Below the pieces are notes generated by a model that had not been told where the DNA came from, made no database searches, and worked only from the letters and a program-made list of their open reading frames with translations. From contig NZ_JAKZAI010000023.1 of assembly GCF_023156235.1 (NCBI RefSeq), positions 1-35,181 on the forward strand: DNA of 35,181 nt, written 5' to 3'. Below are positions 26,980 through 35,181 of the stretch, one piece after another. The position numbers were made by a program, and so were the translations under genes. The stretch is from Marinobacter goseongensis. Lineage in GTDB: Bacteria; Pseudomonadota; Gammaproteobacteria; Pseudomonadales; Oleiphilaceae. Numbering within the stretch: the first letter of the stretch is position 1; each line of letters starts with the position of its first letter.

Positions 26980-27107
26980 AAGCCTCTCCAAAACACAATA
27001 AGGTGCCCACGCAGGGCAAGATGGTCGTTTCTTCAGTATACGGCAGTAAAACACCCGGGGTTTTGATCTAACCCGGGTTAATCCTGCGTTCCTGCGCGCG
27101 GCTACCG

Positions 27108-29183
27108 CTAAACGTCACCATACCGGACCCTCTCACCCAACCAGCGACGCACCAGACCATTGACCCGTTGCGAATCTGCCATCAATGACGGCGCCATGGC
27201 ACGAACCGGCTCGATCCAGCCCTTGTCCCGCTCGAAGTCCGCCAGACGGAACTGCATCATGCCAGTCTGGCGGGTGCCCAGCACTTCACCCGGACCACGG
27301 ATCTCGAGGTCTTTCTCGGCGATGAAAAAGCCATCCTGGCTGTCCCGCAGCGCCTGCAGGCGGGCCTTGCCGTTCTGCGATAGCGGCGGGTGATACATCA
27401 GCACGCAGAAACTGGCCTGCTCGCCCCGCCCCACCCGGCCCCGCAACTGATGCAACTGGGCCAGCCCCAGCCGCTCGGGGTTCTCGATGATGATCAGCGA
27501 AGCGTTGGGCACGTCCACCCCCACCTCTATCACTGTAGTCGCCACCAGCAAATCCAGCTCACCATTCTTGAACTGCGCCATGATTGCGGCTTTTTCTGCC
27601 GCCTTCAGGCGACCGTGAACCAGCCCCACGGACAGGTCCGGCAGGCGCTCGGTGAGTTCCTGCGCGGTCACCTCGGCCGCCTGACACTGCAGCGCTTCGG
27701 ATTCCTCGATCAGGGTGCACACCCAATAGGCCTGACGCCCCTCCCGGCAGGCATTGCGCACCCGCCCGATCACGTCTTCCCGGCGACTGTCCGGAATGGT
27801 CACGGTCTCGATCGGCTTACGGCCGGGGGGCAGTTCGTCAATCACCGAGGTATCGAGATCGGCGTAAGCACTCATGGCGAGGGTGCGGGGAATTGGCGTG
27901 GCCGTCATGATCAACTGGTGGGGTGCCAGGGTGCCGCCTACGCCTTTTTCCCGCAACGCCAGGCGCTGATGAACCCCGAAACGGTGCTGCTCGTCCACAA
28001 TCACCAGCGCCAGACGGTTGAACACCACCTCGTCCTGAAACAGCGCGTGGGTGCCGATGGCTACACGGGCCTCACCGCTGCCGACCTGCTCCAGTGCTTC
28101 ACGACGGGCCTTGCCCTTGACCTTGCCGGACAACCACGCCAGACGGATACCCAGAGGCTCCAGCCAGCTGCAGAAATTCTGGTAATGCTGTTCCGCCAGT
28201 ATCTCCGTTGGCGCCATCAATGCCACCTGGGCGCCGGCCCCGATCGCCTGTAGTGCGGCAAGCGCGGCCACCACCGTCTTGCCGGATCCCACGTCCCCCT
28301 GCACCAGCCGCAACATCGGCAATGGCTGGCTGAGATCCTGGCGAATGTCACGCACCACCTGCTGCTGGGCCCCGGTCAGGCGAAAGGGCAGTTCTTCCAG
28401 AAACTGGTCCACCAGATCACCGGTGGGCAGCAGCGGCAGGGCCTGGCGCGCCTGGATCTGTTCGCGCACCTGCAGCAGGCTGAGCTGGTGGGCGAGCAGC
28501 TCCTCCATCACCAGGCGTTGCTGCGCCGGATGCCGGCCTTCCATCAGCAGATGCACCGGTGCCGTGGCCGGGGGCGCGTGCACCAGCTCCACCGCTTCGG
28601 TTATACCCGGTAGCTGATAATCCGCCAGCAACCCCGGCGGCAACCAGTCATGAATGGGGTAGCGTTTCAGGTAAGTCAGTGCCTGCTGGCACAGGGATCG
28701 GACCCGCGGCTGCTGAATGCCCTCGGTCAGGGGATAGACCGGCGTCAGCGTCGCCTGCCCTTCCGCAGGCATCGGCGGCGGGTCGGTCTGGTATTCCGGG
28801 TGATAGAACTCGTATCCGGCACGACCCGGGCGAACTTCTCCGAAACAACGCACCCGAGCACCCTCGGTCAGCTGGTTTTTCTGGGCGGCATTAAAATGGA
28901 AAAAACGCATCACCAGAAACCCGCTCTGGTCTTTCAGGGTCACCTGCAGGCTGCGACGGCGCCCCATTACCAGATCGGTTTTGACCACCTCCCCTTCCAC
29001 CACTCCGACATCGCCAATGCGCAGATTGCCCATGGGCACTATCCGGGTACGATCTTCATAACGATGGGGCAAATGAAACAGTAGATCCTGCAGGGATTGA
29101 ATCCCCAGTTTTGCCAACCGGTCCGCCAGGGCGCTTCCTACGCCCTTCAATGCGGTGACCGGGATGTCGTCCAGTGACGTCAT
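27108..29183 (-). CDS. recG: ATP-dependent DNA helicase RecG
   Basis: RecG unwinds and reverses stalled replication forks and branched recombination intermediates. The 691 residues match the E. coli length (693). The N-terminal wedge domain begins VTALKGVGSALADRLAKLGI. Helicase motifs follow: Walker A QGDVGSGKTVVAALAAL, PTEILAEQHYQNF, DEQHRFGVHQR (motif II), MTATPIPRTLAMSAY, and the C-terminal LDLLVATTVIEVGVDVPNA and QLRGRVGRG. The ATG at 29183 is 8 bases after the oxyR stop, so oxyR and recG are one operon; the frame upstream lies inside oxyR and is not homologous. In E. coli recG instead follows spoT. Confidence 0.97.
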   Translation of the reverse strand: MTSLDDIPVTALKGVGSALADRLAKLGIQSLQDLLFHLPHRYEDRTRIVPMGNLRIGDVGVVEGEVVKTDLVMGRRRSLQVTLKDQSGFLVMRFFHFNAAQKNQLTEGARVRCFGEVRPGRAGYEFYHPEYQTDPPPMPAEGQATLTPVYPLTEGIQQPRVRSLCQQALTYLKRYPIHDWLPPGLLADYQLPGITEAVELVHAPPATAPVHLLMEGRHPAQQRLVMEELLAHQLSLLQVREQIQARQALPLLPTGDLVDQFLEELPFRLTGAQQQVVRDIRQDLSQPLPMLRLVQGDVGSGKTVVAALAALQAIGAGAQVALMAPTEILAEQHYQNFCSWLEPLGIRLAWLSGKVKGKARREALEQVGSGEARVAIGTHALFQDEVVFNRLALVIVDEQHRFGVHQRLALREKGVGGTLAPHQLIMTATPIPRTLAMSAYADLDTSVIDELPPGRKPIETVTIPDSRREDVIGRVRNACREGRQAYWVCTLIEESEALQCQAAEVTAQELTERLPDLSVGLVHGRLKAAEKAAIMAQFKNGELDLLVATTVIEVGVDVPNASLIIIENPERLGLAQLHQLRGRVGRGEQASFCVLMYHPPLSQNGKARLQALRDSQDGFFIAEKDLEIRGPGEVLGTRQTGMMQFRLADFERDKGWIEPVRAMAPSLMADSQRVNGLVRRWLGERVRYGDV

Positions 29184-29191
29184 GAGCGACC

Positions 29192-30151
29192 TCAGGTGTC
29201 CGTGGCCGCCGCGGGGGTATCGGTTTTCGCCTTCTCGATGACGCGACACTGGCTGGCCGCCAGCGACAACACATCAATGGCTTTCGGGCGGGGGAAGGTC
29301 ACCCGCCACGCCAGCGCCACGGTGCGGAAAGGCACCGGAGCCGCAAACGGCCGCACCGCCAGAATGTCCTCGTGGTACTGCATGGCCGTAGCCGCAGACA
29401 ACGGCAGCACTGTGATGCCGAGGCCAGAGGCCACCATATGCCGAATGGTTTCCAGGGAACTGCCCTCAGTGACCAGTGCCGGTGCTGCTGCACTGGCGTT
29501 GCGGGTCACCGCATCGACCAGAGGCGGGCAGGATTCCAGCACCTGATCGCGGAAGCAGTGTCCGGGGCCCAGCAACAGCAGTTGTTCCCTGGCCAGTTCC
29601 TCCGCCGTCAGGCTCTCTTTCTCGGTCAACGGATGACCGGCAGGCAGCAATACCACAAACGGCTCGTCATACAGCGGAAGGGTCACCACCTCCGGTTCCT
29701 CGAACGGCAGGGCAATGATGATGGCATCCAGGTCCGAGTGGCGCAGTTTCTGGCGCAGGCTGGCGGTATAATTCTCCTCGATGAACAGCGGCATGTCCGG
29801 CGCCGCGCGGCGCAGTTCCGGCAACAGATGTGGGAACAGATAGGGGCCGATGGTGTAGATGGCGCCAACCCTCAGGGGCGAATTGAGCTGGTTCTTGCCA
29901 TCCTGAGCCATGTCCTTGATCACGCCCACCTGATCCAGCACCCGCTGCGCCTGTTCGATAATCCGTTGGCCGGTTTCGGTCACCCGGATACTGCTCTTGC
30001 TGCGCTCAAACAGCGGAATGCCCAGCTCGTCCTCCAGCTTTTTTACGGCCACACTCAGGGTCGGCTGACTGACGTGACAGCGCTCTGCGGCGCGGCCAAA
30101 ATGCCTTTCCCGTGCGAGGGTAACAACGTATCGTAACTCGGTGAGAGTCAT
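29192..30151 (-). CDS. oxyR: Hydrogen-peroxide-sensing LysR-type regulator OxyR
   Basis: OxyR activates catalase, peroxiredoxin and related genes when oxidised by H2O2. The 319-residue protein has an N-terminal winged helix (RHFGRAAERCHVSQPTLSVAVKKLEDELG) and a LysR effector domain. The redox pair is intact at exactly the E. coli positions: C199 in LLLLGPGHCFRDQ and C208 in ESCPPL, eight residues apart. It leads the oxyR-recG operon and is divergent from the epimerase gene across 89 bases, where it would be expected to autoregulate. Pairing peroxide sensing with a DNA-repair helicase is also seen in other pseudomonad-like genomes. Confidence 0.95.
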   Translation of the reverse strand: MTLTELRYVVTLARERHFGRAAERCHVSQPTLSVAVKKLEDELGIPLFERSKSSIRVTETGQRIIEQAQRVLDQVGVIKDMAQDGKNQLNSPLRVGAIYTIGPYLFPHLLPELRRAAPDMPLFIEENYTASLRQKLRHSDLDAIIIALPFEEPEVVTLPLYDEPFVVLLPAGHPLTEKESLTAEELAREQLLLLGPGHCFRDQVLESCPPLVDAVTRNASAAAPALVTEGSSLETIRHMVASGLGITVLPLSAATAMQYHEDILAVRPFAAPVPFRTVALAWRVTFPRPKAIDVLSLAASQCRVIEKAKTDTPAAATDT

Positions 30152-30240
30152 GGTGAGCTCCGGTCAGAATTCGTCCAGGGCAGAGGGGCAATCATCGCGC
30201 TCTGTCTTGATAAGCCAAAGCATAAGGATTGAAATTGTCT

Positions 30241-31116
30241 ATGGCAATCACTGAAAGCAATAAACTTCCACGAATTCTGGTGGCGGGTTGCGGCAAGCTC
30301 GGGGGCGCCATTGCCACGCTGTTGACGGACCGCGCCGAGGTGTTCGGCCTGCGGCGGAACCCTGCCGAGGTGCCGTCGGGCATTCGCCCTCTCAAGGCCG
30401 ACCTGACCCGCGCCGAGCAGGTCACCCGGGTGCTCCCCGAAGGTCTTGATGTAGTGATCTACTGCCTGACACCCGCCAGTTACGATGAACAGGGCTACCG
30501 CAATGCCTACGTTACCGGCCTTCAGAACCTGCTGGACGCGCTGCAGGACCAACCCCTGAAGCGTCTGATCTTCATCAGCAGCACCAGCGTGTACGCCCAG
30601 AACGACGATTCCTGGGTTGACGAACACAGCCCGGCAGAGCCGGCGCGATTCAGCGGGCAAACCATTGTCACCGGTGAGCGAACAGCGCTTGGCAGCGGCT
30701 TTCCTGCCACCGTGGTTCGTTTCAGCGGCATCTACGGGCCCAGCCGCCAACGTTTTTTGGAGGAAGTCATTGCCGGCGGCATGGACCCGGCCAGTCCGGC
30801 CCCGTTCAGCAACCGTATTCACGAGGTCGACGCAGCGGCGGCAATCGCCCACCTGACCCACCAGTCTCTGGCAGGGGAACCTGTGGAAGACTGCTACGTG
30901 GCCAGTGATTGCGAGCCGGTGCGGCTGGATGAGGTGGTTGCCTGGGTGCGGCAGCAGGTGCCGTGCGCACCGCCAACGGAAAACGCCCGCAAAGGCGGGC
31001 GCGCAGGGAGCAAGCGGTGCAGCAATCAGCGCTTGCTGGAGAGCGGTTTTCGCTTCCGCTATCCGGATTTCCGGGTCGGTTACCGGGAAATGATCGCGAT
31101 CAGCTCAACACCATAA
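30241..31116 (+). CDS. NAD-dependent epimerase/dehydratase family protein (YeeZ-like SDR)
   Basis: A 291-residue extended short-chain dehydrogenase. The Rossmann motif is [14 protein letters not shown] (about residues 11-24), followed by [19 protein letters not shown] and [10 protein letters not shown]. The usual catalytic YxxxK tyrosine is not evident: the segment after [16 protein letters not shown] reads [13 protein letters not shown], so it may be an atypical or non-catalytic member. The substrate is unknown. The ATG at 30241 has AAGGA 12 bases upstream; a TTG at 30229 is the alternative. Its last 17 bases overlap the 3' end of the convergent ridA, and a minus-strand terminator lies inside it. 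Confidence 0.85.
   Translation: MAITESNKLPRILVAGCGKLGGAIATLLTDRAEVFGLRRNPAEVPSGIRPLKADLTRAEQVTRVLPEGLDVVIYCLTPASYDEQGYRNAYVTGLQNLLDALQDQPLKRLIFISSTSVYAQNDDSWVDEHSPAEPARFSGQTIVTGERTALGSGFPATVVRFSGIYGPSRQRFLEEVIAGGMDPASPAPFSNRIHEVDAAAAIAHLTHQSLAGEPVEDCYVASDCEPVRLDEVVAWVRQQVPCAPPTENARKGGRAGSKRCSNQRLLESGFRFRYPDFRVGYREMIAISSTP
30980..31001 (-). terminator. Terminator of spoT-ridA embedded in the epimerase gene
   Basis: On the minus strand CGCCCGC and GCGGGCG form a perfect 7-bp stem with a 4-base loop, followed by TTTT. It lies 99 bases past the ridA stop, within the coding sequence of the plus-strand epimerase, where it encodes part of NARKGGRAG. Confidence 0.75.
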
Positions 31117-31486
31117 CCGCTTCCATCTCGATGGGGACACCTTTGGGCAGTGCCGCGACGCCGACCGCCGCGCGCGCGGGATAAGGCTCCTGAAAATAGG
31201 TCGCCATGATTTCGTTGACGGTGGCGAAGTTGGCCAGGTCAGTCATGTAGATGTTGAGCTTGACGATGTCTTTCAGCTCACCGCCACCCGCCTCACAGAC
31301 CGCTTTCAGGTTCTCGAACACCTGACGGGTCTTGGCGGCAAAATCACCGGCGACCACTTCCATGGTTTCCGGCACCAGAGGAATCTGGCCAGACAGGTAC
31401 ACAGTATCTCCAGCCTTGACTGCCTGGGAATAGGTACCGATTGCCTGAGGTGCATTCTCAGTCTGGATGATTGATTTGTTGGTCAT
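31100..31486 (-). CDS. ridA: Enamine/imine deaminase RidA
   Basis: RidA hydrolyses reactive enamine/imine intermediates such as 2-aminoacrylate made by threonine dehydratase. The 128-residue product shows the YjgF/RidA pattern: [36 protein letters not shown], and [24 protein letters not shown] with the conserved arginine. The ATG at 31486 begins the usual MTNKSIIQT; an ATG at 31510 is a weaker choice. It follows spoT by 84 bases with no terminator between, and is probably cotranscribed. Confidence 0.96.
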   Translation of the reverse strand: MTNKSIIQTENAPQAIGTYSQAVKAGDTVYLSGQIPLVPETMEVVAGDFAAKTRQVFENLKAVCEAGGGELKDIVKLNIYMTDLANFATVNEIMATYFQEPYPARAAVGVAALPKGVPIEMEAVMVLS

Positions 31487-31570
31487 GACCTTTGGGTTCC
31501 TTTCTTCCAAAAGGCCAATCGTCTCCCCTCGGAGCGCGGCCTGTCAACCAGCGAATCGCCTGCCCCCGGA

Positions 31571-33703
31571 TTAATGGCGTACCCGGTTGATGTGAGTCAC
31601 TGCGCGGATATTGCGGATACGCCGCATGACCCGTGCAAGGTGCCGGCGACCATTGACATGAACCACCAGGCTGACCACTCCGAGCCGGGCGTTCTGTTCC
31701 TCGACGTTGATGCGCTCGATGTTGCCGTCGGCCATGGCCACGGCGTTGGCCACTTCGGCAATCACGCCGCGCTGGCGCTCGAGCTCCACCCGCAGTTCCA
31801 CAGAAAATTCATCGGTAATATCCTTCGCCCACTTGAGGTGGGTCAGGCGCGCGCGGCCATCGTTATCGTCCGGCAGACGGGAGCAGGTATCGGAGTGAAT
31901 CATCATGCCTTTGCCGGAATCCATCACACCCACCACCGGGTCGCCGGGGATCGGCTTGCAGCAACTGGCGAAACGCACCAGCAAGCCCTCTGTTCCGCGG
32001 ATGGTGACCGGACTGCCTTCCGACGGCACCTGGGGCGCGGTGTCTGCATCCACTTCCGCACCGCTGACCAGCTGGCGCGCCACCAGATAGGCCATGCGGT
32101 TACCGAGGCCGATTTCGCTCACCAGATCGTCCAGGCTGCTGACCTGATTGTGGCGGACCACCGCCTCGACCTGGCTCTCGCCGATTTTCGAAAGGCTGGT
32201 ACCGAAACCTTTGAGGGACTTCTTCAGCAGCGCCTTGCCCAACTCCAGGGATTCGGCCCGTTTCTGGTTCTTCAGCACATGACGAATGCTGCTGCGGGCC
32301 TTGCCGGTGACCACAAAACTCAGCCAGGCCGGATTGGGGCGGGCGCCGGGGGCGGTAATGACTTCCACGGTCTGCCCGCTCTGCAGCGGCTGGCTCAGGG
32401 AGCCCAGGTTGCGGTTGACCCGACAGGCCACCGTGGCGTTGCCGATGTCGGTGTGGATGGCGTAGGCGAAGTCCACTGGTGTGGCACCGCTGGGCAATTC
32501 CATGATCTTGCCCTTGGGGGTGAACACGTAGATCTCATCCGGGAACAAGTCGACCTTCACGTGCTCGATGAATTCCAGGGAGTCGTCTGCGCGCTCCCGC
32601 ATTTCCATCAGACCCTTCACCCAGCGATCCACCCGCGACTGGTTCACGCTGGTCACACTGGACGGCTCGTTCTTGTACATCCAGTGGGCGGCAATGCCGT
32701 TATTGGCGATGTGCTCCATTTCCTCGGTGCGGATCTGGATCTCGATGTTCACATGCATGCCGAACAGTGTGGTGTGCAGAGACTGGTAGCCATTGGCCTT
32801 GGGCATGGCGATGTAGTCTTTGAACCGCCCCGGCAATGGCTTGTAAAGGCTGTGCACGGCGCCGAGGATACGATAACAGTCGTCTTCCGTGTCGGTGATG
32901 ATGCGGAAGGCGTACACGTCCATGATTTCGTGGAACGACTTCTGCTTGAACTTCATCTTGTTGTAGATGCTGTTCAGGTGCTTCTCGCGCCCCAGAATCC
33001 GCCCGGGCATACCTCGCTCTTCCAGCTTTTCCTGCAGCTTGCCGCGGATCTCGTCAATGATTTCCCGGTGACTGCCCCGCAGCTTGTCCACCGCCTTGGA
33101 AATGTAGCGGGAACGCATGGGGTACAGGGAGGCAAAACCCAGATCCTCCAGCTCCGTGCAGATGGAGTGCATGCCGAGCCGGTTGGCGATGGGGGCGTAG
33201 ATATCGAGAGTCTCGTTGGCAATCCGCTGGCGCTTCTCATAGGGCATGGGCCCCAGGGTGCGCATGTTGTGCAGGCGGTCTGCGAGTTTCACCAGAATCA
33301 CGCGGATGTCCCGGGCCATGGCCAGAGTCATTTTCTGGAAATTCTCGGCCTGGGCCTCAGCACGGGAACGGAACTCGATCTGGGTGAGTTTGCTCACACC
33401 GTCGACCAGCTCCGCGACGTCGTCACCGAACTGGTCAGACAGCGCATCCTTGGGGATACCCGTGTCCTCGATCACATCGTGGAGCATGGCGGCCATCAGG
33501 CTCTGATGGTCCAGCTTCAGATCGGCAAGAATGTGAGCAACGGCAAGAGGATGGGTGATGTAGCGGTCGCCACTGCGGCGCATCTGGCCTTCGTGGGCTT
33601 GTTCGGCGTAATAATAGGCCCGTCGCACCTGATTGATCCGATGCGTATCGAGATAGGAGCTGAGCTCTTTCGCCAGCCCTTCAACCGTCGCCTCTGCCGA
33701 CAC
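31571..33703 (-). CDS. spoT: Bifunctional (p)ppGpp synthetase/hydrolase
   Basis: SpoT makes and degrades the alarmone (p)ppGpp. The 710-residue protein carries the HD hydrolase domain (HPLAVAHILADLKLDHQSLMAAMLHDVIEDTG) with HD intact, the synthetase domain (YAFRIITDTEDDCYRILGAVH, RFKDYIAMPKANGYQSLHTT), TGS (IYVFTPKGKIMELPSGATPVDFAYA) and C-terminal ACT domain (GVIAEVANAVAMADGNIERINVEE). The start is GTG with GGAGG 4 bases upstream; an upstream in-frame stop rules out a longer protein, so a weak start codon may limit its level. It follows gmk and rpoZ, the classic order, but a promoter and a terminator lie between rpoZ and spoT. Confidence 0.97.
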   Translation of the reverse strand: MSAEATVEGLAKELSSYLDTHRINQVRRAYYYAEQAHEGQMRRSGDRYITHPLAVAHILADLKLDHQSLMAAMLHDVIEDTGIPKDALSDQFGDDVAELVDGVSKLTQIEFRSRAEAQAENFQKMTLAMARDIRVILVKLADRLHNMRTLGPMPYEKRQRIANETLDIYAPIANRLGMHSICTELEDLGFASLYPMRSRYISKAVDKLRGSHREIIDEIRGKLQEKLEERGMPGRILGREKHLNSIYNKMKFKQKSFHEIMDVYAFRIITDTEDDCYRILGAVHSLYKPLPGRFKDYIAMPKANGYQSLHTTLFGMHVNIEIQIRTEEMEHIANNGIAAHWMYKNEPSSVTSVNQSRVDRWVKGLMEMRERADDSLEFIEHVKVDLFPDEIYVFTPKGKIMELPSGATPVDFAYAIHTDIGNATVACRVNRNLGSLSQPLQSGQTVEVITAPGARPNPAWLSFVVTGKARSSIRHVLKNQKRAESLELGKALLKKSLKGFGTSLSKIGESQVEAVVRHNQVSSLDDLVSEIGLGNRMAYLVARQLVSGAEVDADTAPQVPSEGSPVTIRGTEGLLVRFASCCKPIPGDPVVGVMDSGKGMMIHSDTCSRLPDDNDGRARLTHLKWAKDITDEFSVELRVELERQRGVIAEVANAVAMADGNIERINVEEQNARLGVVSLVVHVNGRRHLARVMRRIRNIRAVTHINRVRH

Positions 33704-33736
33704 CGCGCCTCCAACGTCCGTTCATGAACCAGGAAC

Positions 33737-33764
33737 AAAAAAACCCGAATGCACGCATCCGGGT
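33737..33764 (-). terminator. Terminator between rpoZ and spoT, attenuator-like
   Basis: On the minus strand ACCCGGATGC and GCATTCGGGT form a 10-bp stem with one mismatch and a 2-base loop, followed by seven T's. It ends 33 bases before the spoT GTG start, so transcripts from gmk-rpoZ or from the promoter at 33801-33828 must read through it to express spoT. Confidence 0.85.
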
Positions 33765-33800
33765 CCTTCCGCTGTCCGTCTACCCACGCCTTATCGTTAC

Positions 33801-33828
33801 ACTATAAAACCGCGGGGACAGATTTCAA
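33801..33828 (-). promoter_or_regulatory. Sigma-70 promoter between rpoZ and spoT
   Basis: On the minus strand TTGAAA and TATAGT, each 5 of 6 to consensus, are separated by 16 bases. The start would be near 33794, about 90 bases before spoT, with the terminator at 33764-33737 inside the leader. Confidence 0.6.
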
Positions 33829-33879
33829 TGCTTGTGACAGGGAGGCAGGTATTTCTACCGACCCGACCTGCCCGACAAC

Positions 33880-34092
33880 TTACTCGTCGTCGTCTTCGGT
33901 CAGCAGGCTGCGACTGACCTTGCCTTCAGCAATTTCGCGCAAAGCAATGACGGTGGGCTTGTCATTCTCTTCGGCGACCATCGGCTCGAAGCCCTTGGTG
34001 GCAATCTGGCGGGCGCGCTTGGTAGCCAGCATAACCAGTTGAAAACGGTTATCGACGTGTTCAAGACAATCTTCAACGGTAACTCGTGCCAT
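33880..34092 (-). CDS. rpoZ: RNA polymerase omega subunit
   Basis: Omega helps assemble RNA polymerase and forms part of a ppGpp-binding site. The 70-residue protein begins [31 protein letters not shown] and contains [19 protein letters not shown], matching the conserved family core. It stops at an acidic LTEDDDE and so lacks the longer C-terminal tail of E. coli (91) and Pseudomonas (88). That tail is dispensable for core binding, so this is probably a normal short form. It sits between gmk and spoT. Confidence 0.96.
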   Translation of the reverse strand: MARVTVEDCLEHVDNRFQLVMLATKRARQIATKGFEPMVAEENDKPTVIALREIAEGKVSRSLLTEDDDE

Positions 34093-34181
34093 AACTTCCC
34101 CGACAAAAAAATAAGATGACTGATCTAGCAGACCGATTAGTTTACTGCGACCAGCCCGCTTTGTATACAGCGGAAAACGGT

Positions 34182-34900
<719 letters not shown>

Positions 34901-34917
34901 CACGATGCGGAAATCCC

Positions 34918-34942
34918 TTACTCCAGGTTCTGCACCTGCTCG
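34918..34942 (-). other. yicC: yicC 3'-end remnant: probable attachment-site copy of an integrated island
   Basis: Reading on the minus strand, the sequence ends EQVQNLE followed by TAA, matching the C-terminus of YicC (E. coli ends REQVQNIE), the usual gene upstream of gmk. Upstream of the glutamate the frame loses similarity (LFF instead of a QMR-type sequence) and meets a stop at 34984-34986. Site-specific elements that insert in a gene's 3' end rebuild the gene and leave such a short duplicate at the far end. Mobilisable islands of Vibrio (MGI type) are known to use the 3' end of yicC. Confidence 0.75.
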
Positions 34943-35010
34943 AAGAATAATAATTTAAAAGTCTTTAAAAACAGATGCTTGCCTTAGTTTTTGCATCGAT
35001 CTTCACCCAA

Positions 35011-35077
35011 TACTACCCATTTTACTACCCATGGATAGAAACTTTATCTCTGATCGGCCCAATCGGTTACTACCCAT
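35011..35077. repeat. Three direct repeats TACTACCCAT near the island end
   Basis: Identical TACTACCCAT copies start at 35011, 35023 and 35068, all on the plus strand, 70-135 bases inside the yicC junction. Short repeated sites beside an attachment core are what tyrosine integrases use as arm-type binding sites. The integrase gene itself is outside the window. Confidence 0.65.
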
Positions 35078-35109
35078 GATTATAAACTGGGATAAGTGGG
35101 AAACTGCGT

Positions 35110-35181
35110 ATTCCAGACCAAGGTTGCCACTGATTCCAGACGAAGCCTGCCACCCATTCCACGCGAAAGCTGCCACTGATT
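35110..35181. repeat. 23-base tandem repeats, probably the end of an IS21-like element
   Basis: Three imperfect 23-base units begin ATTCCA and end TGCCACTG or TGCCACCC (35110-35132, 35133-35155, 35156-35178), and a fourth starts at the edge. Multiple terminal repeats of this type are found at the ends of IS21-family insertion sequences, where the transposase binds. No coding part is visible, so the family is a suggestion. Confidence 0.5.

Noticed and set aside
31574..33727. 717-residue plus-strand frame covering all of spoT
   Set aside because: An unusually long antisense frame, but His/Gln/Val-rich composition is that of the complement of a GC-rich gene, and spoT is unmistakable.
35011..35181. 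Short repeats at the right edge as a CRISPR array
   Set aside because: TACTACCCAT copies are too short and irregularly spaced, and the 23-base units are directly adjacent without unique spacers.

Overview
The window looks like a chromosome segment of a marine gammaproteobacterium, most likely Marinobacter or a close relative. The evidence is the Pseudomonas-like block pcnB-folK-panB-panC-pgi, the rpsU-dnaG-rpoD block, the gmk-rpoZ-spoT-ridA block, high GC at third codon positions, and a FadL-type porin with a large lipoprotein of the sort reported for Marinobacter alkane uptake. Genus is inferred from gene order and protein style, not from a search.

Left part (1-12.9 kb) is housekeeping. A partial upstream gene is followed by a gene-free leader that holds a probable A-rich small RNA with a strong terminator, then pcnB, folK, panB, panC and pgi on the plus strand. 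folB and a second folK paralogue read toward pgi; plsY reads away from them; tsaD is convergent with plsY and divergent from rpsU-dnaG-rpoD. A tRNA with a CAT anticodon, best read as tRNA-Ile2 (the ileX position of E. coli), follows rpoD.

Middle part (13.0-25.6 kb) is more accessory. It has a PEP-CTERM secreted protein (minus strand), then a FadL-like outer-membrane protein flanked by two paralogous lipoproteins of more than 1,000 residues with Ig-like repeats. A stand-alone molybdopterin oxidoreductase with a DUF2489 membrane protein follows, then a second candidate small RNA.

Right part (25.6-34.9 kb) is mostly minus strand: an HDOD-domain protein, an oxyR-recG operon, a plus-strand epimerase, and gmk / rpoZ / spoT / ridA. 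It covers peroxide sensing, recombination, nucleotide metabolism and the stringent response. Notable regulation includes a promoter-plus-terminator leader in front of spoT, and the terminator for the spoT-ridA transcript, which lies inside the convergent epimerase gene.

The last ~260 bases are foreign. Only the final seven codons and stop of yicC survive beside gmk. They are followed by three copies of TACTACCCAT and then by 23-base tandem repeats running off the edge. This reads as the junction of an integrated genomic island at the 3' end of yicC, with an insertion-sequence end just inside it.
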